Shown: in pieces, positions 1 through 9,243 of the stretch
Numbering within the stretch: position 1 is the first letter of the stretch
Layout: each line of letters starts with the position of its first letter
Assembly: GCF_023101685.1 (NCBI RefSeq)
Contig: NZ_CP082164.1
Location: 2,418,001 to 2,482,000, forward strand
DNA from: Bradyrhizobium sp. 186
GTDB lineage: Bacteria; Pseudomonadota; Alphaproteobacteria; Rhizobiales; Xanthobacteraceae
Reading direction: 5' to 3'
Length of the DNA stretch: 64,000 nt
The notes under the pieces: generated by a model
Database searches by the model: none
Told to the model about the DNA's origin: nothing
What the model saw: only the letters and a program-made list of their open reading frames with translations
Made by a program: the position numbers and the translations under genes

Positions 1-1000
1 ACCCGCAATTGCCGATCTGCACGAACTCCCACGGGAATTCGGGTTTCAGAAACGCGTGGCCGCAATCGTCCCATGTATAGAGGTCGTCGGAATAGATGAG
101 ATAGAGATTTTCATTGTCTTGCCGGGCGATCATGGCATATCGGCCGCCGATCCTCTTCGGGAAGAGCGCCATACCCTTGTTGCGCGCGGCGCTGCCCTTC
201 AGAGTGGACAGCCTGAACGATACGAAATCGGACGTCTCAATCAGCTCCGACCTGATCGCCCTGCCGCTATAGGCAGTGTAGGTCGCGTAGTAGATCTGTC
301 GTTCGCCATCGCTGAACTGCACGAAGCGTGCGTCCTCAATGCCATTCGACTGAGATGAGGTAATGGGAAAGATGACCCGCTCGCTGATATCTTCGCCGCT
401 TTGGAAAGCGATCTCGACATCCTCCCCGGCTGGCCCCTGCGTCTGCGCGAGAATGGCAGGACTCGAGGCCAGGCGCGTCGTTGGATCGACGCTGACCGCT
501 CCGTCTGCCGCGATCATTCCGGACCGAAAGGTCAGCGACGAAATGTGGCCTTCTCCGACGGCACGAAGGCTCAAGACGAAACGTAACGCGTCGGGAGGCG
601 CGCCGGACTGATCGGGATGCGCTACGATACTCGGGTTGAATAAGGCAGATGCTTCGAACGAATATTCGTTGAGAAAATAGGCACCGACCAATTGGCGTTG
701 CGTTTGCGTGAACGAGGCGTGGACGGCCAACGCACCTTCCATTTCGTCGGCGCGGGCCTCGAACGCTCGCAGCAAATTGCGGTGGCGGCCGAGGAAATTC
801 TCAAGAACATCGGCGAGTTGGCGGGCTGCCGCATCGGCACCGAGTGCTAGAACCCGATCGACGATGTGGTTCGCGCGGGTCTTGTCCGTGGGGTTGAGAT
901 CGCGCGGCTCGGTAGCCGGCTTGAAGGGGCGCACGATGACCCGTGTTGGATCGGGCCGCAGATAAAGCGCCTGACGGTTCAGGAATGGAGATTGCGACAA
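1..1000 (-). CDS. GH130-family glycosidase/phosphorylase (partial, runs off the left edge)
   Basis: Reverse-strand reading gives a continuous frame to the window edge. Visible stretches such as DARFVQFSDGERQIYYATYTAY and MIARQDNENLYLIYSDDL match my knowledge of GH130 enzymes, which phosphorolyse or hydrolyse beta-mannosides. The frame has no ATG near its beginning. I chose TTG at 998-1000, because GAGGA lies a few bases upstream and the next residues (LSQSPFLNRQALYLRPDPTRV) look like a family N-terminus. It is the third gene of an operon with manA and a GT4 glycosyltransferase, which supports a mannoside substrate. The C-terminus lies outside the window. Family sure; exact substrate not. Confidence 0.8.
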   Translation of the reverse strand, partial: MSQSPFLNRQALYLRPDPTRVIVRPFKPATEPRDLNPTDKTRANHIVDRVLALGADAAARQLADVLENFLGRHRNLLRAFEARADEMEGALAVHASFTQTQRQLVGAYFLNEYSFEASALFNPSIVAHPDQSGAPPDALRFVLSLRAVGEGHISSLTFRSGMIAADGAVSVDPTTRLASSPAILAQTQGPAGEDVEIAFQSGEDISERVIFPITSSQSNGIEDARFVQFSDGERQIYYATYTAYSGRAIRSELIETSDFVSFRLSTLKGSAARNKGMALFPKRIGGRYAMIARQDNENLYLIYSDDLYTWDDCGHAFLKPEFPWEFVQIGNCG

Positions 1001-1042
1001 AGCATCCTCGGATTCAACGAGAGGGAAAATAATGACAGGCCG

Positions 1043-3319
1043 TCAGGCAACCAGCGGCGCGGGCTGTACGCGGCTTTCACTCAGGCGGGCGAGTTGTCTG
1101 ATCTCGCAGAGGCCGAGCAAGTACGACACGACCGATTCCCCGCCGCGGTTCTCATTCGGACGGTCGGGATGCAGGCCGTCCCGGCAACTCCCGGTTTCCA
1201 GATCGACCAGGGAAACCGAAAGGTCGTTGCTGCCAAGGAACCACGCGAACACACGCGCGGCTTCGGCTTTCCACTCGACGTCATGGTCGGCGCGCCATGC
1301 CGCGAGACAGGCGGCGATGGTGGCCGCGGCCTCTAGCGGTTGTTGATCGAACGCCCGCGGCGTCAGGCGTGTCTCGCCAAAGCCTTCGGTGCCGACCGGG
1401 CGGAACTGACCGCTCGCAGATGTCTGCCGCTTCACCAACCAACGCAGCGATTTCAGGCCGCCATCCAGATAGACGGCCCTCTTGGTGGCCATGCCGGTCA
1501 GGATGAGGGCTTGCGACAAACGGGCGTTGTCGTAGGCAAGCCCTTCTTCGAACCAAACCCAGTCCTGCGTCTCGACCGCATCGAAGATCGCGATTAATCT
1601 ATCCGCCAACCGAAGCCGGAGATCGGCGGCGCCCAAGTCGCCGGGAACGGCGGTGCAATAACCGTCGAGTCCCAGCAGGACGAAAGCCCAGGCGCGCGGC
1701 GAGTGAAAGGCGTCTACGCTCCCCACAGCCTCGGCGAAAAGCGCCGCAGCCCATGTCCGCCGCGACAGGTTCGCATCGGTCAACGAGCATGCGCCGAGCG
1801 CCCACAACGTCCGGCCATGGCTGTCTTCCGACCCCCTATCCTCAAGCCAGCTGCGGTTAAAGCCCATGAAATTGCGAAACCGCCGGGTGTTGGGATTCCA
1901 GGCATGCTGGACAAAGCCGGCAAACCGCGCCGTCAATACCTCCGGCAATCGCTCCTCGCCGGGAATGTTGAGCGCGCACGCCAGTAGCAGCGCGCGGGCG
2001 TTATCGTCGACACAATAGCCGTGGGAGCGATCCGGCACGCAATGTACGGCGTGCTGGAACAATCCGGTGTCGTCGCACATCGATAGCAAATGATCGATGC
2101 GCATTTCCGGTGGCGCGCGGCTGTCGCGCAGCAGCGTGCTTGTGTCTGAGCGCGCAATCGTCTTGAGACGATGCCTGCGGCCGGCGCCCTCGAACGTTGA
2201 CACATAGCGTTCTGCCGTCCGCTCCCATGTCATGGGACGGCTGCTCGAATAGGCGCGCTTCCGCATGGCTTGCCGCAACACCGCGTTGGTGAGTAGCTTC
2301 GCGATTTCGTTGCCGATGGCGGCGGCGTCCCCAAACGGAACCAGGATACCACGGCCATCGGCCAGCAACTCGCGCGCATGCCAGTATGGCGTGGAGACGA
2401 CCGCCTTTCCCAAGCCAAAACTGTAAGCCAGCGTGCCCGACGTCATCTGGGCTTCGTTTAGATACGGCGTAACATAGACATCGCACATCGAAATGAAATC
2501 GAGTAGCGTCGGCTGATCGACGAACTGGTCAAGAAACACGACATGCTTGTCGATACCGAGCTCACGAACACGCGCCACGAGGCTCTCGCGATAGGCTTCG
2601 CCCTGGTCGCGTATCAGGTTAGGATGGGTAGCGCCGAGCACGACATAGACCGCATCCGGACGGCTTCTCAGGATCGCAGGCATGGCGTCGATCATGACTT
2701 CGATTCCCTTGTTGTGCGACAGAAGGCCGAAAGTAAGAATGACTGCCCGGCCGCTGAAACCTCGCTTGGCTTTGGCCTCGTCCGGTTCAACGAATGCAAA
2801 TTCCGGAATTCCGTGCGCGATGACCTCGATCTTCTCGTCGACCACTTGATAAACGGTTCGCAGCAATTCGCGGCCCTTTTCGGCCATGACCACGATCTTG
2901 GACGATATATCGGAAATCCGGACGATGACTTCGCGTTGCACCTTCGTCGGCTCGGCAAGCACGGTATGGAGCGTGGTCACGACTGGCATATTCAGGCGCG
3001 ACAGCAGGGCCAGGATGTGACCGCCGGCGTCGCCGCCGAAAATGCCAAATTCATGCTGAAGAGAAACAACCTCGAACCGGCCGTGGTTCAAGAACTCCGC
3101 CGCACGAATATAGTCCTCCGGCTGATCGTCGTTGACCTGAAATCCAACCGTGGAAGGATAGTCATAGGCCTGGCCGTGATCGGTCATCGCGACGACGACC
3201 GTCTCCAGATCAGGCCGCGAGGCAGCGACAGCGTGCTGAAGATCGGTAGTGAAGGTCGCTATGCCACACCGGCGAGGCAGCGAATTGCCGATGAATGCGA
3301 CCCGATTTAGCGTGACCAC
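1043..3319 (-). CDS. GT4 glycosyltransferase with C-terminal helical-barrel extension
   Basis: A 758-residue protein. The N-terminal ~380 residues are a GT-B glycosyltransferase family 4 fold: the start has RRCGIATFTTDL, the middle has FGLLSHNKGIEVMIDAM, and the donor-site region has SGTLAYSFGLGKAVVSTPYW. The C-terminal half (from about residue 400) resembles an alpha/alpha-toroid domain of the kind fused to some GT4 enzymes. Its start overlaps the end of manA by 13 bases, and it lies just upstream of the GH130 gene, so all three are probably co-transcribed. It probably transfers mannose or a related sugar from a nucleotide sugar in the cytoplasm. The acceptor is unknown. Confidence 0.85.
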   Translation of the reverse strand: MVTLNRVAFIGNSLPRRCGIATFTTDLQHAVAASRPDLETVVVAMTDHGQAYDYPSTVGFQVNDDQPEDYIRAAEFLNHGRFEVVSLQHEFGIFGGDAGGHILALLSRLNMPVVTTLHTVLAEPTKVQREVIVRISDISSKIVVMAEKGRELLRTVYQVVDEKIEVIAHGIPEFAFVEPDEAKAKRGFSGRAVILTFGLLSHNKGIEVMIDAMPAILRSRPDAVYVVLGATHPNLIRDQGEAYRESLVARVRELGIDKHVVFLDQFVDQPTLLDFISMCDVYVTPYLNEAQMTSGTLAYSFGLGKAVVSTPYWHARELLADGRGILVPFGDAAAIGNEIAKLLTNAVLRQAMRKRAYSSSRPMTWERTAERYVSTFEGAGRRHRLKTIARSDTSTLLRDSRAPPEMRIDHLLSMCDDTGLFQHAVHCVPDRSHGYCVDDNARALLLACALNIPGEERLPEVLTARFAGFVQHAWNPNTRRFRNFMGFNRSWLEDRGSEDSHGRTLWALGACSLTDANLSRRTWAAALFAEAVGSVDAFHSPRAWAFVLLGLDGYCTAVPGDLGAADLRLRLADRLIAIFDAVETQDWVWFEEGLAYDNARLSQALILTGMATKRAVYLDGGLKSLRWLVKRQTSASGQFRPVGTEGFGETRLTPRAFDQQPLEAAATIAACLAAWRADHDVEWKAEAARVFAWFLGSNDLSVSLVDLETGSCRDGLHPDRPNENRGGESVVSYLLGLCEIRQLARLSESRVQPAPLVA

Positions 3320-4224
3320 GTTTGCACCTCCTCTGTTTTCGGACGGGGATGCCCGGGCGTGGTTCGGCGCTGCTCAACGAGTGCAACTGAATCTGCATGT
3401 GGGCCGGGATAGGCGAGGAGTGCCCTCAAGCCTTCGGGGCCGGCCTCGATCTTAAGCTGATCTGCCTCGAGAAAGACGGCTTGACCGACGGACATTGTCG
3501 CTGCTGCCATCTGGCCTTGTCCCTCAATCAAGACAACCCAGGCCTCATCCTGGGCGTCGAGCGTCCAGACCGAACCGGCGGCAAGATCGATTTGCTCAAG
3601 AAAAAAATGGGCGCTAGTGACGAGGGCTGTTCGCGTCTCATTCAGTTTCTGCGAAGGCAGTTGACGCGGTGCTGGCCCTGCCCTTGTAGCCGCAACGGCA
3701 TTGTCGGGATGCAGCTCACGCTGCCGCCCGTAGTCGAAAAGGCGGAACGTGGCGTCGCTTTGCTGCTGGATTTCGGCAAGAACGATGCCCGCGCCGATCG
3801 AATGAATGGTGCCGGCGGGAACAAAAATAGCATCACCGCTGCGAACCGGACGCCACTGCACGAGGCCACCGATCGAGCCATCGGAAATAGCGGTTCGCAG
3901 CTCCGTCGATGAGAGCGAACGCTTCAATCCGATGGCAACCCGGGCATCAGGCGCGGCCGAAAGAATGTACCACGCCTCGGTCTTGCCATTGGCCAGACCG
4001 ATTGATCGGGCGAACGTATCGTCGGGGTGAACCTGAATGGACAGCGGCTCGGTCGTGAAGAGCAGTTTGAGCAGCAGCACACTCGCCGGGAAAGTCGCGT
4101 CCGCGCGCCGAAACCATAATTCGCCGATCGGATCGTCACTGGCGGCAATGTCGCTCCAGGGAAGCAAATTGCGGCTTCCCCACGGCTTGCGTCTGGCCTC
4201 GACAATGGCGCGCTCGATCGACAC
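3307..4224 (-). CDS. manA: Class I mannose-6-phosphate isomerase
   Basis: Interconverts mannose-6-phosphate and fructose-6-phosphate in the cytoplasm. Family marks are KPWGSRNLLPW near the start, LSIQVHPDD (zinc-site Gln and His), KTEAWYIL and VPAGTIHSIGAGI. An ATG extends the frame to 4251, but GTG at 4222-4224 has GGGAGA at good spacing and starts directly before the conserved region, giving 305 residues. It is first in the minus-strand operon with the GT4 and GH130 genes, so it probably feeds mannose phosphate into, or recovers it from, the mannoside pathway. Metal-site residues are present, so it is likely active. Confidence 0.9.
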   Translation of the reverse strand: MSIERAIVEARRKPWGSRNLLPWSDIAASDDPIGELWFRRADATFPASVLLLKLLFTTEPLSIQVHPDDTFARSIGLANGKTEAWYILSAAPDARVAIGLKRSLSSTELRTAISDGSIGGLVQWRPVRSGDAIFVPAGTIHSIGAGIVLAEIQQQSDATFRLFDYGRQRELHPDNAVAATRAGPAPRQLPSQKLNETRTALVTSAHFFLEQIDLAAGSVWTLDAQDEAWVVLIEGQGQMAAATMSVGQAVFLEADQLKIEAGPEGLRALLAYPGPHADSVALVEQRRTTPGHPRPKTEEVQTWSR

Positions 4225-4533
4225 TCGGTCTCCCTGGCCTCTGCGACGCAAGCCGTACCACTCGCGATCAGGCGACGCTTTCTCTTCGAGAAGAGAGCGG
4301 CGTGGGCCTGGCTTCGGTGATGTGGTTGCGCTGAATGGCGTTCGCTGCCAGCATCGTTTTACGGCGACCCTGATGGCAGCTCAGTTCCGCAAGCCAATTC
4401 TGCGAAGGATGACGCCCGGACTGGCACCATCGTTCGACGGGCGACGAAATCGTCACCGACTGTGCGCTCTTTCTTCCTAGATAGATATGACTATCTTCGG
4501 TCATGCCGCAATCGACAGTTCGACACGTTCTGA
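4225..4533. other. Intergenic stretch upstream of manA
   Basis: No convincing gene. A 78-residue open frame on the minus strand has no recognisable family character. The region should hold the promoter of the manA operon, but I see no clear -35/-10 pair or operator. Confidence 0.4.
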
Positions 4534-5400
4534 CTATGAGGTGACCGATACCTCCACATCCATGTTCAGAAAGCTATCACTGCTGCCAAAGAAGTTCCCT
4601 GACACCGGCGTGCACTGGCTGATATCGCGAGCGACCGCAACGGGGATCAGATTGCTGCCTCCGACGCTGCGGTTGGTCGGGTCGAAGGTAATCCAGCCCG
4701 CGCCGGGGACAAAAACCTCGGCCCAAGCGTGGGTCGAGCCCGCTTCGGCCGAGCCCAGCCGGTCGTGGTTCGAATCGTGCAGATAACCCGACACGACGCG
4801 CGTACCGAAGCCGAGCTTGCGTGCTGCTTCTGCGAGCAAAACCGCGAAGTCGCGGCACGAGCCCCAGCCACAGTCGAGCGTCTCGTTGGGCGATTGGGTG
4901 CCCTCGGCTTCGCGGGCTCTGATACTGGATGCGTTGCGCGACACCGGCATTCAGGTCCTTGAGCAGGGAAAGGGTATCGGTCGGACTGCTGCGGACGAAA
5001 CCTCTCGCCCAGTTTTGCAGCCGCTCTGCTGGATCAGGATATTGCGCGATAGCCAGTGCTCCGAGGTCGGTCCATTCGTCAGTGGAATAGCGAAATGGGT
5101 AGGAGATAGCCGAAGCGGCGATGGCAAAAACCGGACAATCAGCCGTGTTAAGCGAGATATTCGCCACGCTATCGATAACGAGCATATCGGTCATGGCCGT
5201 GAACGTGGCCACAGCGACTGCATTACCGAAGACGTCATATGCCCACGTCTGCACCGCTACCGGCGTTATCGTCAAGTTCTGCGATGCGAGACGAAGGTCG
5301 CGACTTTCGCGTGGACGAAGCATCAAGCGGTGTGGTGCAAGCCTCACCGATTCACGGAAACGATAGATAGTTTTTTATGTTGAATTCGAAGCGCAACCAA
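4534..5400 (-). pseudogene. Transglutaminase-like cysteine protease, two frameshifts
   Basis: The bacterial transglutaminase-like family has an N-terminal beta domain and a papain-like core. Here the N-terminal part (SVRLAPHRLMLRPRESRDLRL) and the core (TLDCGWGSCRDFAVLL, then STHAWAEVFVPG and WITFDPTN, the Cys-His-Asp triad) lie in different frames. The switch is at a GGG run at 4914-4916, where one extra base explains it. A second break lies in the six-T run at 5371-5376, between LRIQHK and TIYRFRESVR. The probable start is TTG at 5398-5400 with GGAG upstream. All catalytic residues survive, so decay is recent or the indels are sequencing errors in short homopolymers. Confidence 0.75.
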
Positions 5401-5503
5401 CAGGAGCTCCAATATTCCACGCTTACAAGCAGTTCGAGGCAGACTATGCGATCTCGGCGCACGGCGCACTTGTAACTGCGGAACTCAGGCTCATATTGTT
5501 GAT

Positions 5504-5686
5504 ATGGCCAAATCCCCAGTTCGCCTGCTTGACGTAGCCGTGTCGCAATCCGGTCAGGGACGTTGGAAGTGGAACGTTTCCGACGGTGCAACAGAGATCG
5601 CGTCGGGGTTTGAAACTACGCGGGAAGCCGCTCAAGCTCAGGGTGATTCTGCCTTATTCGCGCTGCTGTCCATCAACCGGCAATAA
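5504..5686 (+). CDS. Small conserved-looking hypothetical protein (60 aa)
   Basis: A 60-residue soluble protein beginning MAKSPVRLLDVAVSQSGQG. It has an amphipathic beta-like start (GRWKWNVSDGATEIASGF) and an Ala-rich helix (TTREAAQAQGDSALFALL). The layout resembles other short rhizobial proteins of unknown function, but I do not recognise a named family. It has no membrane segment and no signal peptide. The codon pattern looks coding, but I see no strong ribosome site. It stands alone between the broken transglutaminase and a gene fragment. Confidence 0.45.
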   Translation: MAKSPVRLLDVAVSQSGQGRWKWNVSDGATEIASGFETTREAAQAQGDSALFALLSINRQ

Positions 5687-5925
5687 AAACGGCTTAGTAT
5701 GGCAAATAGCTGGTCTCCTGCGCGCGAACTATTGCCCCTCGCTAATGCTCGCGCGAAGGTGCGGTAAGTCTTTCTACCTGCAAATCGCGCGTACACGAGC
5801 GGAGGGTCGTCCTCCTCTAGCACCGCTGAATGGGAGGCAATAAAATCTGCCAATCGGCGATCGAGATTTCGGCCAGACCTCGACGGTGCTCCGGCCTTTG
5901 GATTGCGCGGCGCGCACTTCTCGAG

Positions 5926-6123
5926 CGCCGTAGCTCCGAGCCGATCCCGTTCATTGGCGACGATCTATTTTCAAGTTTCGACGAGAGCCGTTCGTCAGCC
6001 ATGCTTCGGCTTCTAGTGGCTGCTGGACAGCAGCAACAGATCATCTTGTTCACTCATCATCGCTACGTAGTCGATCTCGCGCGGTCGATTAACGAGCGAT
6101 TGATCGAGGTGATTGATCTGTAA
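5926..6123 (+). pseudogene. C-terminal fragment of a YhaN/Rad50-like ATPase
   Basis: In frame from about 5926, residues PIPFIGDDLFSSFDESRS and then QIILFTHHRYVVDLARS match the Walker-B/D-loop and H-loop end of SMC-like YhaN ATPases, which form PFIADDLLV..FDD and LFTHH in intact proteins. The rest of this large protein (usually about 1,000 residues) is missing. The preceding sequence in frame is unrelated. This is a remnant left by deletion. The frame ends naturally at TAA. Confidence 0.65.
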
Positions 6124-6228
6124 GAAGGTTATGCCAATGGGGCCGGCCGGGGGTCCCTGCGCGAACCGCCGGAATGCTAGGCCGCTGACCGATTGCTTCC
6201 ATAACAACGCATACGCGAATGCTGCTCG

Positions 6229-6405
6229 TCAAAAATGCTTGGCAGCAAGAAGCCCGAGCAGGACTGTGCACGAGGCGGCGGATACTGCGACCATATTAAT
6301 CAGGTTTCGCGTGGCCACCGATAGCATCGATGCCGAGGAGGACGGCAACGAGTGCGCTTTTGATTTCTTGCGTTTTGGCCTTTGTGGCGTTGTTTTTGTA
6401 GGCAT
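6229..6405 (-). CDS. Possible small membrane protein (58 aa)
   Basis: From ATG at 6403-6405 the frame gives a Lys/Arg-rich head (MPTKTTPQRPKRKKSKAHS) followed by one hydrophobic segment (MVAVSAASCTVLLGLLAAKHF). This would be a single-pass protein with a basic cytoplasmic end. The ribosome site (GGGA) is weak and I recognise no family, so it could be chance. Confidence 0.3.
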   Translation of the reverse strand: MPTKTTPQRPKRKKSKAHSLPSSSASMLSVATRNLINMVAVSAASCTVLLGLLAAKHF

Positions 6406-6498
6406 TGCATTCCCGAGATGGCGGGCCAGGCCGCCATGCGGCCTGACCCTGACGCTTCCCTGTCGGGATTTGTCCCCGATCTGCAGCCACCATTGCAT

Positions 6499-7004
6499 GC
6501 TCGCGGACGAGAAAGCTTAAGGGGTCTGGTAAACCAAAGCGGACCGGAGCTGATGGTTTATGAATTCGCGATGTCTATCGCGCGGAAAGGAGAGCCAGGT
6601 TTTTGCAGTATCGTTGATTATATCAACCGGGACCTGCTCAAGGCAGCGTGCAACCGTGCGCCGGTACCGCACGCTGACACGCCATCTCGTCTATCCGGCC
6701 AATCGCCGTGATCGCGGCCTGAGCGCATACGAGGTTCTGCCTCTCTGGGCCGACGTTCCCGCAAGAACGGCCTATAGGTGTAGTCCCACTCGCTTACAGC
6801 GTGTCATCGGCGGGGATTTGGCGCTGTGTATGTTTGATTTTGGCTCGCCGCGAAACAACGCAGTGATCAGCATCACGGCGGCAATTGGGGGTAGACCGGA
6901 CATCCGCGAAGTCAGACGAAAACCGTCGCGATTGACCCATAGGCGACATTCGCCTAATCGAAATTTCGCGGCGTAGCAGTCTCGTGCCGTAGCGTACACC
7001 CGCC
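6499..7004. other. Intergenic stretch, no gene recognised
   Basis: Open frames on both strands look like chance and carry no family motif. The only structure I can point to is one copy of a degenerate motif (GACCCA..GGCGACATT) near 6932-6953, which recurs elsewhere in the window. Confidence 0.35.
6932..6953 (+). repeat. Degenerate intergenic motif, copy 1
   Basis: Reads ttgacccataggcgacattc. Similar sequences stand at 7873-7894 (opposite strand), 21124-21143 and 22929-22947, always outside genes. Function unknown. Confidence 0.4.
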
Positions 7005-7619
7005 TTACAAGGGCTTGATCTCCACCTTGCGGAACTTAATCGCTCCCGCGCCGTGTTGCAGGGCGATCGAGCCTTCATCGAACATTCCGTTCCGCAGCTC
7101 GGCCGTTTTCTGTCCATTGAGCACGACCGTGATGTCGCGCCCCTTCGCCGTAATCTCGAACGTATTCCATTTGCCGCCGGCTTTCGGCATCGGATTGATC
7201 TCGACGTAACGTGTGATCGCGCCAGTGCCGTAACTCGGATCGGGCCGCTGGTCAAAGATATTGGCTTCGTAGCAGGTACGGTCGGTGATCTTCTTGGCGT
7301 CGAGGCAGCGGAAATAAATGCCGCTGTTTGCATCATCGCTCGGCCAGAATTCGACGCGCAGCACGAAGTCCTTGTACGGCTTCTTGCTGACGAGATAACC
7401 GGCCTCTTTGTCTTCCATCTTGTCGGCAATTACTGTGCCGTCCGCCAGATGCCAATTGGATTTCCCGACCTGATCCCATTGTTCGAGGTCTTTGCCGTCG
7501 AACAGCGTGATCCAGCCCGCTTCCTGAGCTTTAGCCTGCGGCAGCGCCTGACTCATGGCGAAACCCGAGGCGACGAGTGCAAGTGCGAATTGCAAAGAAT
7601 GTCGCAACGTCTTTGGCAT
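7005..7619 (-). CDS. Secreted DUF1080 (3-keto-disaccharide hydrolase-like) protein
   Basis: A 204-residue protein with a signal peptide (hydrophobic FALALVASGFAMSQ, probable cleavage after AKA). The mature part begins GWITLFDGKDLEQW, the hallmark of DUF1080 lectin-like jelly-roll proteins. It continues with DFVLRVEFWPSDDANSGIYFR and KWNTFEITAKGRDITVVLNG. Some family members hydrolyse 3-keto-glycosides and others bind glycans. It is therefore likely a periplasmic sugar-processing or sugar-binding protein. It stands alone with no operon partner, and an AGGAG box precedes the ATG. Confidence 0.85.
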   Translation of the reverse strand: MPKTLRHSLQFALALVASGFAMSQALPQAKAQEAGWITLFDGKDLEQWDQVGKSNWHLADGTVIADKMEDKEAGYLVSKKPYKDFVLRVEFWPSDDANSGIYFRCLDAKKITDRTCYEANIFDQRPDPSYGTGAITRYVEINPMPKAGGKWNTFEITAKGRDITVVLNGQKTAELRNGMFDEGSIALQHGAGAIKFRKVEIKPL

Positions 7620-8117
7620 GATTATCTCCTCCTGGTTGTCTGCCGATTGTCTCTCCGGGCGCTAGTCTGATAATAGGCCCTTGCGCAAATTCTGGCTATT
7701 CAACGAAGATAGGAGAGGCATGGATGGACGGAGGCTCCACATGACGAAGTTGGCGATGCGCTCACAGCCTTCGCATGAGGTGCCGTTTGGGGCGACGAGG
7801 CGCTAAAGCTGTGCGACCGCAGTCGTGGACGCGCTGCGCTACCGATCGCGACGTAACGGATCAAACCGTCTCCCAATGTCGCCTATTGTGCCCAAATGCG
7901 AAGTGCACGATGTCCGCTATTTGGGTCGCTATCGGGGGAAAGCGGACGTCGCACACAAGCCTCAAGACGAACTGGCAGCCCTTTGGGCGCAGTATGGCGA
8001 CCACGAGAATATGGTTTGGGAAAGCCGGTATTGCCTGCCGGTGGCGCGCGAGGAGCCGGGCGAAAAGCGAGCGGCCTGTTTGCGCCAAGAGAATGCGCGC
8101 ACTCGAGGACGTGAGCG
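7620..8117. other. Intergenic stretch, no gene recognised
   Basis: A 98-codon open frame on the plus strand (7825-8121) has no family character and overlaps repeat-like sequence around 7870-7960. I would not call a gene here. Confidence 0.35.
7873..7894 (-). repeat. Degenerate intergenic motif, copy 2
   Basis: On the minus strand this reads tgggcacaataggcgacatt, a variant of the motif at 6932-6953. The flank also holds gatgtccgctatttgggtcgc, a related phrase. Confidence 0.35.
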
Positions 8118-8507
8118 CTAGGCTACTATGGGGGGATTAAGCGGACCGCACATCTCGGCTACGTCCGCTATGACGTTGTCAAGCGGATACGGCTTCTCCC
8201 ATCGTCGCACATCTTGAAAGCGGTCAGGAATCATGTCGGCGCCATAGCCGGTCGCGAATATGAAGGGCTTTTTCATGCGCCTGAGTTCGTCCACGAACGG
8301 ATAGATTGAGGCGCCCCGCAAATTGATATCGAGCACGGCCACGTCAAAGCTATCGTGCGTCATAGACATCGCCTGGGCGACTTCGGAAATTGGCCCAATC
8401 ACATAAGCACCCAACGACCGAAGCGCGTTCGCGAGGTCGTCTCCGAGAAGATACTCATCCTCAACGATGAGGACACGGCAGCCCTCAATTGGAGCTTGGC
8501 GGTTCAT
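8118..8507 (-). CDS. Single-domain response regulator (CheY-like receiver)
   Basis: A 129-residue receiver domain with no output domain. The acidic pocket is in VLIVEDEYLL, the phospho-acceptor Asp in VAVLDINLRG, the switch Thr region in PFIFATGYG and the conserved Lys in RRWEKPYPLDN. It should receive phosphate from a histidine kinase, possibly one of the HWE/HisKA2 type common in rhizobia, but no kinase is near. It probably acts as a phosphate sink or through protein contact. Confidence 0.85.
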   Translation of the reverse strand: MNRQAPIEGCRVLIVEDEYLLGDDLANALRSLGAYVIGPISEVAQAMSMTHDSFDVAVLDINLRGASIYPFVDELRRMKKPFIFATGYGADMIPDRFQDVRRWEKPYPLDNVIADVAEMCGPLNPPIVA

Positions 8508-8723
8508 GTTTCAGCCGTCGCGAAACCGATTCGTCTAGAAGGAGCAAATGCCGGCATGCAGAAACGTTCCGACCTATTGTTCCAACTTTCGCGTCTTTGC
8601 GGCAACAAATGCCGACGCGTGCGCTGTATTATTGCGCGCGTACATCAAACTAAATCGGAACGGGGATCAACGCACGATACGGGCCGCGGCTTCTTAACGG
8701 GGCCACGTATCGGGCGTTAGTGG

Positions 8724-8906
8724 CTAGCGCATGTGTCCCAGCGGAATGCCAAGCTTCAGCGCCTTTTGACGAGGCGAGCCAACGCTTCGCTTCATTGTCT
8801 TGGCGATCTTCACGACGGGAGTCTTCGCCTTCGAATGAGCGCGAATCTCCTTCACGTCCGATTTTGTGAACTCACGACGGACGATCTTCTTCATTTTCTT
8901 AGCCAT
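8724..8906 (-). CDS. Small basic conserved protein (60 aa)
   Basis: The sequence begins MAKKMKKIVRREFTKSDVKEIR and ends in GIPLGHMR, with about one quarter Lys or Arg. The section SDVKEIRAHSKAKTPVVKIAKTMKRSVGSPRQKALKLG looks like a helix-turn-helix that could bind DNA. I recall similar 60-residue proteins as widespread in Bradyrhizobium, with no assigned function. A GAGG-containing ribosome site precedes the ATG. It stands alone between the response regulator and the IS110 element. Confidence 0.7.
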   Translation of the reverse strand: MAKKMKKIVRREFTKSDVKEIRAHSKAKTPVVKIAKTMKRSVGSPRQKALKLGIPLGHMR

Positions 8907-9099
8907 TGCCGCTCCTCATTCTGAGCGGCGCTTCTACCCGCTATGGTGGCTGAAGAACAGCTATGCTTCGACCGATGTCCGCTTTTAGATGGGGAGCGGG
9001 CGCTCAGGTCAATTGGATCAATGGCCGCAAATGACCCTGATGTATGGTCCGGCCGTGCGTTGCAAGAGGTTCGTCGATCTGGTGGTAAGCGGTCTTGCA

Positions 9100-9243
9100 T
9101 CAATGTATCCGGTCTCTAGTTGGAGCTGTTTTGCTCCGGACCATCATGGATATCAGCGCGCGTGCGACCTCATTAACGGACAGGCCTCGACGGGCCATCC
9201 GGGTCACCAGTGTTCGCATGCGCTCGGAAGACCGATCCTCCAT
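9100..9243 (-). CDS. Possible 47-residue protein with a strong ribosome site
   Basis: Beginning MEDRSSERMRTLVTRMARR, with GAGAGGA upstream of the ATG, this frame looks like a short helical DNA-binding-type peptide (GLSVNEVARALISMM). It overlaps the presumed downstream edge of the IS110 element, so its end may have been altered by the insertion. No family recognised. Confidence 0.25.
   Translation of the reverse strand: MEDRSSERMRTLVTRMARRGLSVNEVARALISMMVRSKTAPTRDRIH

Noticed and set aside
6560..6976. 138-codon plus-strand frame
   Set aside because: High Arg content and no family feature; typical chance frame in G+C-rich DNA.
7825..8121. 98-codon plus-strand frame upstream of the response regulator
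   Set aside because: Consists in part of repeat-like sequence around 7870-7960 and shows no domain; likely chance.
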